From JBGSPQ01 sp964346765 (GTDB lineage Bacteria > Patescibacteriota > Gracilibacteria > UBA1369), in assembly GCA_964346765.1 (NCBI GenBank), contig CAYFWB010000004.1, positions 62,001-126,000 of the forward strand: a DNA stretch of 64,000 nucleotides, given 5' to 3'. Positions 18,151-27,161 of the stretch are shown one piece after another. Within the stretch, counting starts at the first letter, position 1. Each line of letters opens with the position of its first letter. The notes below the pieces were generated by a model. The model made no database searches, had not been told where the DNA came from, and was given only the letters and a program-made list of their open reading frames with translations. The position numbers and the translations under genes are program-made.

Positions 18151-18504
18151 TTAAGTCAGTTCAATTTGTACTAATGGCGCGGCGTCTCCAGCTCTTACTC
18201 CCAATTTGATTATTCTGGTGTATCCGCTGTTTTTATTATCATATTTTTTTACTACCTCATTGATTAGCTTTTTGGCGCTCAGTTCATTTTGCAGTACGGC
18301 GTTAACTTCTCTTACGGCAATGACCTTATTAGGCTTTTTGGCAGAAGCGATCAGCTTGTCTATTAGTGGTCTTAACGCTTTAGCTCGGGCTTCCGTTGTT
18401 TTGATCTTTTCATGGATGATCAGAGACGTGGCAAGATTATTCAGAAGTAGTTTGCGTTGCCCTTTGGGTTTATTAAGAATGGGTTTTTTTACTTTGTGTC
18501 TCAT
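18151..18504 (-). CDS. rplQ: 50S ribosomal protein L17
   Basis: Lies near the exit-tunnel side of the 50S subunit. The N-terminus MRHKVKKPILNKPKGQRK, LLLNNLATSLI and TTEARAKALRPLIDKLI are standard, as is the end GVRAGDAAPLVQIEL. Length is 117. It follows rpoA by 10 nt, the normal order of the alpha operon. Confidence 0.96.
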   Translation of the reverse strand: MRHKVKKPILNKPKGQRKLLLNNLATSLIIHEKIKTTEARAKALRPLIDKLIASAKKPNKVIAVREVNAVLQNELSAKKLINEVVKKYDNKNSGYTRIIKLGVRAGDAAPLVQIELT

Positions 18505-18514
18505 GGTTGTTTAA

Positions 18515-19489
18515 TTATTCTTCGGATAGGGTCATGTCTCTTTTTTGAAGAGCTTCTCTTACTTCCGCGAGGGCTTTTTTACCAAAACCGCGAAGATTAG
18601 TCAACTTGCTTTCGGTACATTTTGATAATTGTTCAACTGAGCCGATGCCGCCATTGATAAGGGCGTTAAGTGTTCTAGGTGAAAAGCCCAATATTTCAAT
18701 GGGTGTGTAAGATTCTTGGTTGGGTTTTGCTTTTTCTTCCTCCATTTCTTTTTCCTGAATTTTCTTAAAATCGCTCATAAAGTTTTCTTCAACTATCGCG
18801 TTTTCCTGGTTGAAGAGATTAAAGTAAGATTGTAGGATGTTTGAGGCGAATTTAAGAGCGTTTTCGGGCGAAATGGATGAGTCTGTCACAATTTCAAGAG
18901 CGAGTTTGTCCAGATTGGTCATTTGGCCTACGCGGGTAGATTCGACTTCATATCTTACTTTTTTAACTGGAGTGAATACTGAATCAAGACTGATGATGTT
19001 GGGATCTGTATCATCTTTTTGTCTGATAGTTGCCGGAATGTAACCAACACCTTTCTCTATTCTAAGCTCTATGTTAAGCTTGGCTCCTTTTTCAAGTGTT
19101 GTAATGTATTGGTCTGGGTTTAATATTTCCACTTCACTTGGGCATTTGATGTTTTTTGCTAAAACTTCGCCCTCTTTGTTGGCGCTTAAAGTGCAAACGG
19201 AAGGTTCACTGTTATTTTTTTTGAACTTGAGCATTTTAAGATTAAGTGTGATGTCCAAAATGCTGTCTTTGATACCTTTGATAGTGGAATATTCGTGATT
19301 GACACCGTCGATTTTTACTCCGGATACGCATGCCCCCGGCAGTGAAGATAGAAGAATTCTTCTGAAACTATTGCCAAGCGTAGTGCCGTAGCCCGGGGGT
19401 AATGGGCTTACGGTAAAAATCGCGTGGTCGTCGTTGATTCTTTCAGTTTTAATCTTCGGAATGCCGATTTCGGCTTGAATCTGATGCAT
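18515..19489 (-). CDS. rpoA: RNA polymerase alpha subunit
   Basis: Scaffold of RNA polymerase assembly and target of activators. The N-terminal dimerisation domain carries FTVSPLPPGYGTTLGNSFRR and LPGACVSGVKI. The C-terminal DNA-binding domain has LGFSPRTLNALINGGI and LRGFGKKALAEV. The linker (about 235-258) is acidic and lysine-rich. Length 324 against 329 in E. coli. It follows rpsD by 49 nt. Confidence 0.97.
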   Translation of the reverse strand: MHQIQAEIGIPKIKTERINDDHAIFTVSPLPPGYGTTLGNSFRRILLSSLPGACVSGVKIDGVNHEYSTIKGIKDSILDITLNLKMLKFKKNNSEPSVCTLSANKEGEVLAKNIKCPSEVEILNPDQYITTLEKGAKLNIELRIEKGVGYIPATIRQKDDTDPNIISLDSVFTPVKKVRYEVESTRVGQMTNLDKLALEIVTDSSISPENALKFASNILQSYFNLFNQENAIVEENFMSDFKKIQEKEMEEEKAKPNQESYTPIEILGFSPRTLNALINGGIGSVEQLSKCTESKLTNLRGFGKKALAEVREALQKRDMTLSEE

Positions 19490-19538
19490 TCGTGGAATGG
19501 GTTATGGATTATCTAAGGGCTTAAAAGAGCCGTGCTTT

Positions 19539-20147
19539 TTACTTGGAGTAGAACTCTACTACCAAGTTCATATGTATTGCTTTTTCCAAATCTTCCGGTT
19601 CAAGTTCTTTCATTATTTCACCGTACAGTTTGGCGTAATCTGATTTCAGCCATTTGGCGGGGCTGAATTTTTGTTTTGTCAGGTCTTTGAAAAGAGGGGA
19701 GGATCTTCTTCTGTCCAGAACTTCAAATTTGTCACCCACTTTAACCTGAAAGGAAGGTACCGTTACTCTTGTACCGTTTACTTTGAAAAGACCATGGCTG
19801 ACCATTTGCCTTGCTTGTGGTCTTGATTTTGCGAATCCTGCTTTGAAAATTACGTTGTCCAGTCTTGTTTCCAGTTCTTTTAAAAGAGAGTTACCGGTGA
19901 TTTCTTTTTTTGAAGTCGCTTTTTTGTAGTAATTCAAGAGTTGTCTTTCTGTCACTCCAAACATCCTTTTCAGTTTTTGTTTTTCTCTCAGCTGTCTTGC
20001 GTATTCAGAAGGTTTGGCAAAATTGCCCTTGGGACCGTGAATTCCCGGAGCGTAGTTTTTCTTTTTAAGATTAAATTTTTCATTCCCGAAAAGATTAATA
20101 CCTTCTCTTCTGCACAGCCTATATTTTGGTCCAATATACTTTGACAT
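19539..20147 (-). CDS. rpsD: 30S ribosomal protein S4
   Basis: Primary 16S rRNA binder and, in many bacteria, translational regulator of the alpha operon. The S4 RNA-binding domain is seen as RLDNVIFKAGFAKSRPQARQMVSHG with VNG following; YRLCRREGINLF at the N-terminus is typical. Length 202. The N-terminal part has a single Cys, so no zinc knuckle is evident. Confidence 0.96.
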   Translation of the reverse strand: MSKYIGPKYRLCRREGINLFGNEKFNLKKKNYAPGIHGPKGNFAKPSEYARQLREKQKLKRMFGVTERQLLNYYKKATSKKEITGNSLLKELETRLDNVIFKAGFAKSRPQARQMVSHGLFKVNGTRVTVPSFQVKVGDKFEVLDRRRSSPLFKDLTKQKFSPAKWLKSDYAKLYGEIMKELEPEDLEKAIHMNLVVEFYSK

Positions 20148-20158
20148 ATTAAGATTAA

Positions 20159-20650
20159 TTATGCACGTCTAGTTTTTTTAGGGCGACAGCCGTTATGCGG
20201 AACAGCGGTTCTGTCGGTAATTTTATCAATAGTTATTCCTCCGCTTAAAAGTCCTCTCATCGCCTGTTCTCTGCCATTCCCGGCCCCCTTAATATAAACT
20301 TCAACTTTTTCCACGCCGTAAACTTTGGCTTTTTCGGCAACCTTTTCAGCGGATGTTTGGGCGGCGTAGGGAGTAGCTTTTTTAGGTCCTTTAAATCCGT
20401 TTGCTCCGGCACTGCTTTGACATAAAACTTCACCGTTTTGGTCCGTGATTGTGATGATGGTGTTGTTAAATCCGGCTTGAATATATGCTTTTCCTTCCGG
20501 AACGATTCTTCTTTTCGGTTTTTTCTTTCCGGTTTTTTTCGCTGGCGCGGCGGCTGCTTTTTTGGTGTCTTTGGCTTCAGTTTTTTTAGCTTCTTTAGCT
20601 GGAACTGAAGTTTCTTCTTTTATGGTTTCAGGTGCTTTGTCTTCGGCCAT
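20159..20650 (-). CDS. rpsK: 30S ribosomal protein S11 with a long N-terminal extension
   Basis: Platform protein close to the E site. The core runs from about residue 50: KAYIQAGFNNTIITITDQNG, GFKGPKKATPYAAQ and the ending HNGCRPKKTRRA. At 163 residues it exceeds the usual 129; the surplus is a low-complexity Lys/Ala/Glu/Pro N-terminus of about 45 residues. The start at 20650 is the only ATG before the core, so the extension is likely translated. Confidence 0.95.
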   Translation of the reverse strand: MAEDKAPETIKEETSVPAKEAKKTEAKDTKKAAAAPAKKTGKKKPKRRIVPEGKAYIQAGFNNTIITITDQNGEVLCQSSAGANGFKGPKKATPYAAQTSAEKVAEKAKVYGVEKVEVYIKGAGNGREQAMRGLLSGGITIDKITDRTAVPHNGCRPKKTRRA

Positions 20651-20689
20651 GTTTAATTAATACTATTTGATATTGAGTGTAATAGTTTA

Positions 20690-21064
20690 TTACTTGGTTG
20701 CTATTTTCTTATTCGCTACAGTTTTTTTCTTACCTTTTCTGGTCCGTGCGTTTTTTTTGGTGCCTTGTCCTCTTACAGGTAGTCCTCTTCTGTGCCTGAA
20801 TCCTCTGTATGTTCCCGTTTCTTGTAGTCTTTTGATATCCATCTGTACTTTTCTTCTGGCATCACCCTCCACATTCATTTTTTCAATTTTTTCTCTTAAA
20901 ATGTCAAGCTGATCTTCTGTAAGGTCATTAACCTTGGTATTCATATCTATTGCGGCTTCTTTTAGAATTTGTCTGCTTTGGCTTCGTCCTATTCCGTATA
21001 TACTTGTAAGTCCGACTTCAATTCTTTTTTCTTTTGGGAGGTTTACCCCTGCTATACGTGCCAT
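20690..21064 (-). CDS. rpsM: 30S ribosomal protein S13
   Basis: Head protein contacting the P-site tRNA and L5. MARIAGVNLPKEKRIEVGLTSIYGIG and the helix-two-turn-helix SRQILKEAAID are standard; the tail RHRRGLPVRGQGTKKNARTRKG is the RNA-binding end. Length 124. It lies 23 nt after rpmJ and 39 nt before rpsK. Confidence 0.96.
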   Translation of the reverse strand: MARIAGVNLPKEKRIEVGLTSIYGIGRSQSRQILKEAAIDMNTKVNDLTEDQLDILREKIEKMNVEGDARRKVQMDIKRLQETGTYRGFRHRRGLPVRGQGTKKNARTRKGKKKTVANKKIATK

Positions 21065-21087
21065 TCTCTGTAATATTAAAAGATAAA

Positions 21088-21201
21088 TTAACCTTGTCTC
21101 TGTTTATGCTTTTTGGTTTTGCAAATAACTCTTACCACCCCCTTGCGGCGGATTATTTGGCATTTTTCACACAATTTTTTGACGGATGATCTAACTTTCA
21201 T
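21088..21201 (-). CDS. rpmJ: 50S ribosomal protein L36
   Basis: A 37-residue protein too short for most ORF listings. It starts MKVRSSVKKLCEKC and ends VICKTKKHKQRQG. The zinc ribbon uses Cys11, Cys14, Cys27 and His32, the C+ form of L36. It sits between infA (10 nt upstream) and rpsM, its conserved place in the spc/alpha region. Confidence 0.95.
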   Translation of the reverse strand: MKVRSSVKKLCEKCQIIRRKGVVRVICKTKKHKQRQG

Positions 21202-21211
21202 GGTAAAAGAT

Positions 21212-21532
21212 TTAATCTTTAGTTGTTTCTTCTGTATCATTTCCAACTTTCTCTTCTTTCGGCTTTTGTTCTTCCTCTTGGGTCAAGGTTTTGGATCCTT
21301 TGTTGTCTTTATGTCTGAAAATGATTCTGCCTTTGGTGAGGTCGTATGGTGTTAGTTCAATGGTTACTTTATCGCCTGGCAGTATGCGAATATGGTGAAT
21401 GCGCATTTTGCCGGATATGTGAGCCATGATTTCGTGATTTTGGTAGTTTTCTTCCAACAGCTTTACACGAAACATCGTATTCGGCAGCGTTTCCATTACA
21501 ACGCCTTGTACTTCAATGACCTCTTTACCCAT
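21212..21532 (-). CDS. infA: Translation initiation factor IF-1 with an acidic C-terminal extension
   Basis: An OB-fold factor that occupies the A site during initiation. The core (residues 1-75) reads VIEVQGVVMETLPNTMFRVKL, AHISGKMR and VTIELTPYDLTKGRI. About 30 further residues, rich in Glu, Lys and Thr, extend it to 106 against the usual 72. The map-infA gap is 104 nt and holds a palindrome CCCTTT/AAAGGG whose T-run lies on the non-transcribed side. Confidence 0.94.
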   Translation of the reverse strand: MGKEVIEVQGVVMETLPNTMFRVKLLEENYQNHEIMAHISGKMRIHHIRILPGDKVTIELTPYDLTKGRIIFRHKDNKGSKTLTQEEEQKPKEEKVGNDTEETTKD

Positions 21533-21636
21533 ATGGCTTTTTTAGCTTTTTTAGCCCTTTTTAAAGGGATTTTTTTACAAATAGCGTATGGATTCTACAT
21601 TATGTAATACCTTAATGCAACACTTTTTTGCAATTT

Positions 21637-22416
21637 TCAGACGGGTCTTTTCGTAAGTATTTCAGTGCCTTTTTCGGTAATCGCAACGGTGTGTTCCACT
21701 TGCACGGAAAGTGACCTGTCCAATGTAACATAAGTCCACCCGTTTCTCAGTAATTTTATTTCTGGGCTTCCCGCACTTATAATAGGTTCAATCGCAATTG
21801 TCATGCCGGGTTGGAGAATCGGTCCCGCATCGGAATCTCTGAAATTAGGGACGGTGGGATCTTCATGCAGATTTAATCCTATACCGTGGCCGGTTAAATC
21901 GTATATTACCGAAAATCCTTTTTTTTCAACGATTTTTTGAATGACCGAGCTGATGGTACCAACTCTGACACCGGGGCCGGCGGTTTCAATAGCTTTTTTT
22001 AAAGCTTTTTCCGTCGTGTTTATTAAGGTCTGAGCTTCCTGATTGATTTTTCCAATACTCACGGTAATGGTACTGTCGGAATAGAATTTATTATAAATTA
22101 CTCCGCAATCCACGCTAATAATGTCCCCCTTTTTTAGTGAATATGATCCGGGGATGCCATGCACAACCTGCTCATTGACATTGGCGCATACCGCGGCGGG
22201 AAATCCCTGGTAACCTTTAAAAGCCGGGAGAACATTATATTTTTCCATCAAGTTTTCCGCGAGCTGATTTATTTCGTCTGTCTGAACGCCTTCCTTGATA
22301 AATTTTTCCAGTTGATGATGTATTTCACCCAGTATTTTTCCACTTTCGCGCATTGCCGCAAGTTCCTCTTTATTTTTTATACTTATTTTGAGTCCGTTTT
22401 CTTGCCAATATTTCAT
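21637..22416 (-). CDS. map: Methionine aminopeptidase, type I
   Basis: Removes initiator methionine from nascent proteins. The five metal ligands are visible: Asp in SVDCG, Asp in SDSTITVS, His in GHGIGLNLHE, Glu in IEPI and Glu in QVEHTV. Length 259. Its start overlaps the stop of adk by 4 nt, so the two are probably translationally coupled. The first residues MKYWQENGLKISIKN show no Zn-finger extension. Confidence 0.95.
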   Translation of the reverse strand: MKYWQENGLKISIKNKEELAAMRESGKILGEIHHQLEKFIKEGVQTDEINQLAENLMEKYNVLPAFKGYQGFPAAVCANVNEQVVHGIPGSYSLKKGDIISVDCGVIYNKFYSDSTITVSIGKINQEAQTLINTTEKALKKAIETAGPGVRVGTISSVIQKIVEKKGFSVIYDLTGHGIGLNLHEDPTVPNFRDSDAGPILQPGMTIAIEPIISAGSPEIKLLRNGWTYVTLDRSLSVQVEHTVAITEKGTEILTKRPV

Positions 22417-23060
22417 GTGCTCTTTGTTATTTTATTTCTAATTATTTGAAACATATTTGTCCGGGCTTCCGGAATCGGGGGAGTGCCGTCCATGACTATC
22501 AATTTATTGGATTCTTTGAAATGATTGATTACGGGAATGGTTTCTTTTTCGTACGCGTCGATTCTGGTTTTGATTGACTCGGGATTGTCGTCGTCGCGGG
22601 TTTTAAGTTCACCGCCGCATTTTTCACATTTGTCGTTTTTATAGTTAGCAGGGTAAACTTCTTTGCATTTAACGCAGATTCTTCTGGTTGTAAGTCTTCT
22701 TAACGCTTCTTCTTTGGGAATATCCACCAAAATACCAATGTATTTTCTGTGATGTTTGTTTAGTAGTTTTTCAAGCATTTTGGATTGCTCCATGTTTCTT
22801 GGAATTCCGTCAATTACAACGCTTTTTCCGTCAGATTGTTTGTTCATGAAATTTTCGACAATTTCCATGACTACATCATTGGAAACCAGATGTCCGGTTT
22901 CCATTATGTATTTTACTTTTTTACCAAGGTCGCTGTCTTCTTTGGCCAGTTTTCTAAGTTCACCTCCGGTTTCAAAATAATTCATGTCGTAATTGGCGGC
23001 GATGGCTTTGGCTAAAGTTCCTTTTCCGGATCCCTGTATCCCAAATAGAATGATGTCCAT
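22413..23060 (-). CDS. adk: Adenylate kinase with a zinc-binding LID
   Basis: Interconverts ATP+AMP and 2 ADP. The P-loop is GIQGSGKGT (7-15). The LID carries a four-cysteine zinc site CVKC...CEKC (about 127-147), the form found in Gram-positive bacteria and CPR. RRICV and the IKTRIDAYEKET region complete the AMP/ATP sites. Length 215. It is placed between secY and map as in Firmicutes. Confidence 0.95.
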   Translation of the reverse strand: MDIILFGIQGSGKGTLAKAIAANYDMNYFETGGELRKLAKEDSDLGKKVKYIMETGHLVSNDVVMEIVENFMNKQSDGKSVVIDGIPRNMEQSKMLEKLLNKHHRKYIGILVDIPKEEALRRLTTRRICVKCKEVYPANYKNDKCEKCGGELKTRDDDNPESIKTRIDAYEKETIPVINHFKESNKLIVMDGTPPIPEARTNMFQIIRNKITKST

Positions 23061-23106
23061 GGTTTATATTAAGTAGTTAAATGGCAGACAATCCTAACTG
23101 GATTTT

Positions 23107-24402
23107 TTAGTAAAGTTTGTTGTAATCGTGCATCACAAGCTGAGCGTTGATTTGTCTGAACAGTTCGAGTACGACGCCTACGATAATGATAAGTCCGGCA
23201 CCGGTTACCAGGGTCGGTACAGAACCGAGAGCCATGATTGTAAATATGATTCCAAGCACCATCGGAGAGATCGCGATGAAGGCGATGAAGAGACCTCCGA
23301 ATAGGTTTAATCTGTTTGATACTTTATGTAGATAATCGGCAGTTTCTTTTCCTGGTCTGATTCCGGGGATATATCCGCCGCGTTTCTGAATATTTTCAGC
23401 TACTTGTTCGGGGTTAAAAGTGATTGAAACATAGAAAAATGTAAATCCAACGACCAGCAGGAAGTAAAATACAAGATATACCCAGCTACCCTGATGCAGA
23501 TAAGTCGCGAAAAGCGATCCGATCGCCTGTAAAGTTGTGTTGGTTGAATTCTGGAAAAAACTGCTTAAGAGTCCGGGAAAACTTATAACCGATACGGCGA
23601 AGATGATCGGGATCATTCCGGCCTGGTTGATCCTTATGGGAAGTGATGATTGTACACCGCGTCCTCTTACTCCTCTTCCGGCATAAGTGATCGGGATGTT
23701 TCTGCTTCCTTCTGTTACTAATATTACAAGTACCGTTAGAGCTAGCGTGACCAGGATCATAATTACAAGTGGTATGACTCTTTCCGATTGTTGTTGCGTC
23801 AAAGCCAATGATTGACCCAGTACACCGGGAATTCCGGCAATGATACCGGCGAAGATCAAAACCGAAACACCGTTTCCAAGACCTTTTTCCGTAATCAGTT
23901 CACCCATGTACATTAACAGTATGGAACCCGTGGTAACTGTAATCATGATCGGGATTATAACGGTCGGGATACCGAGTCCTTCGATAATGGGGAGAGGGGA
24001 TTGTGAGTTTAAAATCGCGATCATGCCATAGGATTGTAAAAACGCGATTGGAACGGTAAGCCACCTTGTATATTGATTGATTTTTTTTCTTCCTTGTTCG
24101 CCTTCTTTGGATAATGATTCGAGATTCGGCACAATAACGGTCAAAAGCTGCATGATGATGGAAGCGTTAATGTAAGGGGAAAGTCCCATCAGAATGATGG
24201 AGAAGTTTTCCGCGCTACCACCTGTCAGCATAGAAAACATGCCAAGTAGCTGATTTTGTTCAAAAATGAGTTTCAGTGATTCGGTGTTTGCCCCGGGAAT
24301 TGATATCTGGGCGAGAACTCTGAATATTATGATTATGAAAAATGTGAAAAGTATTTTATTGCGAAGATTTTTGGAGTTCCAGATTTGAAGTAAGTAATTC
24401 AT
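23107..24402 (-). CDS. secY: Protein translocase subunit SecY
   Basis: Central channel of the Sec translocon in the cytoplasmic membrane. Ten hydrophobic segments are visible in 431 residues. Signature stretches include GLSPYINASIIMQLL, VTEGSRNIPITYAGR before TM6 and IRPGKETADYL before TM9. It follows rplO by 17 nt. secE and secG are elsewhere. Confidence 0.96.
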   Translation of the reverse strand: MNYLLQIWNSKNLRNKILFTFFIIIIFRVLAQISIPGANTESLKLIFEQNQLLGMFSMLTGGSAENFSIILMGLSPYINASIIMQLLTVIVPNLESLSKEGEQGRKKINQYTRWLTVPIAFLQSYGMIAILNSQSPLPIIEGLGIPTVIIPIMITVTTGSILLMYMGELITEKGLGNGVSVLIFAGIIAGIPGVLGQSLALTQQQSERVIPLVIMILVTLALTVLVILVTEGSRNIPITYAGRGVRGRGVQSSLPIRINQAGMIPIIFAVSVISFPGLLSSFFQNSTNTTLQAIGSLFATYLHQGSWVYLVFYFLLVVGFTFFYVSITFNPEQVAENIQKRGGYIPGIRPGKETADYLHKVSNRLNLFGGLFIAFIAISPMVLGIIFTIMALGSVPTLVTGAGLIIIVGVVLELFRQINAQLVMHDYNKLY

Positions 24403-24419
24403 TAAATTTTATATTACTT

Positions 24420-24878
24420 TTATTTTGAATTATTCGGCACAACTACAGTGCCCTTTGCTTTTTCAACTTTTTCTTTGGCCGAAGCGGAAGCGCTGTCGAG
24501 TTTTACAGTCAGTTTTTTTGTGATTTCACCGTCACCGAGTAGTTTGACCGGTTGTACTTTGTTGCTGATCAATTTTTTCTCATAAAGTTTGATGATGTCG
24601 ATTTCTTCATTGTCGTCGAATAAACTTAAATTGCCAACGTTAACAACTTGATAGTTTATGCGGTTAACGTTTTTAAATCCTCTTAGTTTGGGCATTTTTC
24701 TGTATAGGGGCGTCTGTCCTCCTTCAAAACCCGGTTTTACTCCGCCGCCGGTTCTGGAATTTTGTCCGTTCATACCGCGGCCGGCGTAGTTTCCTTTACC
24801 GGATGAGTTGCCACGTCCCAGTCTTTTTGATTTTTGTCTGGCACCTTTATTGCTTTTGAGTTCTAGCAGTTTGGACAT
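24420..24878 (-). CDS. rplO: 50S ribosomal protein L15
   Basis: Late-assembly 50S protein with a long glycine-rich N-terminal extension penetrating rRNA: RLGRGNSSGKGNYAGRGMNG. GGVKPGFEGGQTPLYRKMPKLRGF is the typical continuation. Length 152. The 76 nt separating it from rpsE contain no L30 gene, although rpmD is normally there; loss of L30 is a known CPR trait. Confidence 0.95.
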   Translation of the reverse strand: MSKLLELKSNKGARQKSKRLGRGNSSGKGNYAGRGMNGQNSRTGGGVKPGFEGGQTPLYRKMPKLRGFKNVNRINYQVVNVGNLSLFDDNEEIDIIKLYEKKLISNKVQPVKLLGDGEITKKLTVKLDSASASAKEKVEKAKGTVVVPNNSK

Positions 24879-24954
24879 TTTATCTGATAGTTATTTTTAA
24901 GTATTATTTAGTGCTCTTTTCCTTTTCGGTGATCGCTTTTTTTATTCGGTTTTT

Positions 24955-25539
24955 TTACTCCTTTTGGTGCTTTTTGGATTCAGCTTTTTTTTCGTTATTG
25001 TGAGCGCCGCCTTTTTCTTGTTTTTTAGCCTCGCCGGCTTTTTTCGCATTTTCCGCTTCTTTCTTTTTGGTAGCCCATGGCATTTCTTTTAGCTGATCAA
25101 GAGCAACGATTGTTGCTTGGCTATTTGTCATACGGTTGTTGTTGCCGAGACATTTTGCCAATACATCTTTGATGCCTGCCAGTTCAAAAATTTTTCTTAA
25201 AGGGCCGCCGGCAATGATTCCGGTACCGGGACACGCAGGCATTAAAAGCAACCTTGCACTCTTATATTTTACTTTAACCTTGTGGGTGATGGTTTTTTCA
25301 ACCATTGGTATTGTGATCATAGTTTTTTTGGCCTGAGCAATGGCTTTTTGGATGGCTCCGGTAACTTCCGTGGATTTACCGATACCGACTCCCACTTTGC
25401 CTTTTTTATTGCCAATGGCTACAGTCGCGCGGAATCTAAGTCTTCTACCACCTTTTACCACACGGGTTACACGGTCGATTTGAATGACTTCTTCTTCGAA
25501 TTCTTTTGGTTCTCTGATTGGTGCTCTACCTTTTTTCAT
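24955..25539 (-). CDS. rpsE: 30S ribosomal protein S5 with a charged C-terminal tail
   Basis: Needed for decoding fidelity and helicase activity at the mRNA entry. The core has VTRVVKGGRRLRFRA, VGVGIGKSTEV, GTGIIAGGPLRKIFELAGI and LAKCLGNNNRMTN. After the core, about 35 residues of Lys/Glu/Ala-rich tail bring it to 194 against 167 in E. coli. It is 13 nt after rplR. Confidence 0.95.
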   Translation of the reverse strand: MKKGRAPIREPKEFEEEVIQIDRVTRVVKGGRRLRFRATVAIGNKKGKVGVGIGKSTEVTGAIQKAIAQAKKTMITIPMVEKTITHKVKVKYKSARLLLMPACPGTGIIAGGPLRKIFELAGIKDVLAKCLGNNNRMTNSQATIVALDQLKEMPWATKKKEAENAKKAGEAKKQEKGGAHNNEKKAESKKHQKE

Positions 25540-25552
25540 GCTTAATTAATAG

Positions 25553-25903
25553 TTAGAATTTTAATCCGCCATCACGGGCGCTGTCCGCGATCGCTTTGAC
25601 TCTGCCATGATATTTGTATCCGTTACGGTCAAATACGATGTTGGTGATTTTTTTTGCTTGTGCCAGTTCGGCAATTTTTTGTCCAAGTTGTTTGGCTGTT
25701 TCCGTTTTGGTCGCTTTACCTGTGTCTTTCAGGTCGGAAACACTGACCAACGTTACTCCTTTGTCATCGTCGACAAGTTGGAGAAAATGTTTGGAGTTGC
25801 TCTTTGAGACTATGAGTCTCGGTCTTTCAGCCGTGCCTTTAACAATGGCGCGGATTCTGACCTTTCTTCTTTGCCTGTTTAATAATTTTTTTGCTGTTTT
25901 CAT
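25553..25903 (-). CDS. rplR: 50S ribosomal protein L18
   Basis: Binds 5S rRNA together with L5. RRKVRIRAIVKGTAERPRLIVSKSN at the start and VFDRNGYKYHGRVKAIADSARDGGLKF at the end are diagnostic. Length 116 is normal. It lies 17 nt after rplF. Confidence 0.96.
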   Translation of the reverse strand: MKTAKKLLNRQRRKVRIRAIVKGTAERPRLIVSKSNSKHFLQLVDDDKGVTLVSVSDLKDTGKATKTETAKQLGQKIAELAQAKKITNIVFDRNGYKYHGRVKAIADSARDGGLKF

Positions 25904-25920
25904 GTGTTATTAGTCAATTA

Positions 25921-26478
25921 TTAGCCTTTATCTTTTGTTGCGGCTTTACCTGCCTTGCGCGCAACCTGTTCATTTTCATATCTTATTCCTTTACCTTTAT
26001 AAGGTTCCGGTTTTCTGTATGATCTGATTTTAGCCGCGACTTCGCCAACCATTTGTTTGTTAACGCCGCTTACAATTAGAATATTCTTTTTTTCTTCATC
26101 CACTTTCAGAGTGACTCCCTTGGGCGGTTCGAATTCAACGGGGTGTGAAAAACCAATGTTCAAAACGGCTTTTGCCCCCTGCAGGTTAACCCTGTAACCA
26201 ACACCCTGAATTTCGAGTCTTTTTTCAAATTCTTTTTCAACACCTTTAACCATGTTAGCCAGAATCGATCTGGTCAGACCATGAAGACTTTTATGTTCAC
26301 GATTGTCCGATGGACGGGTGCAGATGAGTTGATCTTCTTTGATTTCCACAGTCATATCTTTGTGGACGGGGAAGCTGATTTCACCCTTGGGTCCTTTTAC
26401 AAATATTACATTGCCATCACGTTTTTCAACTGTAATGCCATTTGGTATTTTGATTGGTAATTTTCCTATGCGTGACAC
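25921..26478 (-). CDS. rplF: 50S ribosomal protein L6
   Basis: Two tandem RNA-binding domains near the factor-binding centre of the 50S subunit. MSRIGKLPIKIPNG opens the protein, GLTRSILANMVKGVEKEFEKRLEIQGVGYR closes domain 1, and the end carries RKPEPYKGKGIRYENE. Length 185 against 177. It is 21 nt after rpsH. Confidence 0.96.
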   Translation of the reverse strand: MSRIGKLPIKIPNGITVEKRDGNVIFVKGPKGEISFPVHKDMTVEIKEDQLICTRPSDNREHKSLHGLTRSILANMVKGVEKEFEKRLEIQGVGYRVNLQGAKAVLNIGFSHPVEFEPPKGVTLKVDEEKKNILIVSGVNKQMVGEVAAKIRSYRKPEPYKGKGIRYENEQVARKAGKAATKDKG

Positions 26479-26499
26479 TTTGTAATTGTTATTTAATAA

Positions 26500-26883
26500 T
26501 TAATATACTTCACAGATCAGTTCTCCTCCCAAGTTTTGTCTTTTAGCTTCTTCGACACTCATGATGCCCTTGGGAGTGGATATGATTGACATACCCAGGC
26601 CTCCATTGGTTTTTTTAAGGCCTATCGATTTAACGTAAATTCTTTGACCGGGTTTGCTGATTTTTTTTAATGTTATATCATTAATGGTCGGATTAAGCGT
26701 TATTTGTATTTCGGTGAATTTTCCCTCTTTGGTTTCTTTATAATCATCAATGAATTTTCTTTGCTTCATCACTTCAAGAACTGCAGTTTTGTTTTTGGAG
26801 TGGGGGATAGTTACAATATTTTTACGGCTCATATACCCGTTTCTAATTCTTGTTAATAGGTCTGATATTGGATCTGTGTACAT
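26500..26883 (-). CDS. rpsH: 30S ribosomal protein S8
   Basis: Central-domain 16S binder and, in E. coli, repressor of the spc operon. DPISDLLTRIRNGYMSRKN and the ending STPKGIMSVEEAKRQNLGGELICEVY are typical. Length 127. The C-terminal STPKGI matches the rRNA-contact STSxGI motif. Confidence 0.96.
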   Translation of the reverse strand: MYTDPISDLLTRIRNGYMSRKNIVTIPHSKNKTAVLEVMKQRKFIDDYKETKEGKFTEIQITLNPTINDITLKKISKPGQRIYVKSIGLKKTNGGLGMSIISTPKGIMSVEEAKRQNLGGELICEVY

Positions 26884-26925
26884 AGTTATAAGTTATTTTT
26901 CTTTGTGATTATTTTTCTTGGTGTT

Positions 26926-27150
26926 TTACCAGGAAGATTTTCTAAGTCCCATGATTTTACCCTCTCTGGCATGTTCTCTGAAGCAGATTCTGCACATATC
27001 GAATTTTCTCATGTATCCTCTGTTTCTGCCGCATAATTTACAGCGATTGTATACCTTTGTGGGGTGATGCGGTTTTTTGCCCGCGGCTAGATTCTTTAGA
27101 ATGTCCTTTTTTCTTTTTTCGGTTTTTACAATCAATGATGTTTTTGCCAT
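26926..27150 (-). CDS. rpsN: 30S ribosomal protein S14, zinc-binding type
   Basis: The short zinc form of S14 (type Z): CKLCGR at the first pair and CRICFREHAREGKIMGLRKSSW at the second pair of cysteines. It has 74 residues, about 13 more than the standard 61, because of an N-terminal stretch rich in lysine. It lies 11 nt after rplE. Confidence 0.95.
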   Translation of the reverse strand: MAKTSLIVKTEKRKKDILKNLAAGKKPHHPTKVYNRCKLCGRNRGYMRKFDMCRICFREHAREGKIMGLRKSSW

Positions 27151-27161
27151 TTAAATTAAAT

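Noticed and set aside
21554..21576. CCCTTT/AAAGGG stem with a T-run between map and infA as a terminator
   Set aside because: The T-run follows the stem only on the plus strand, while the flanking genes are transcribed from the minus strand.
24879..24954. A short rpmD (L30) gene between rpsE and rplO
   Set aside because: The gap is 76 nt, too short for the roughly 60 codons of L30, and no L30-like motif is present.
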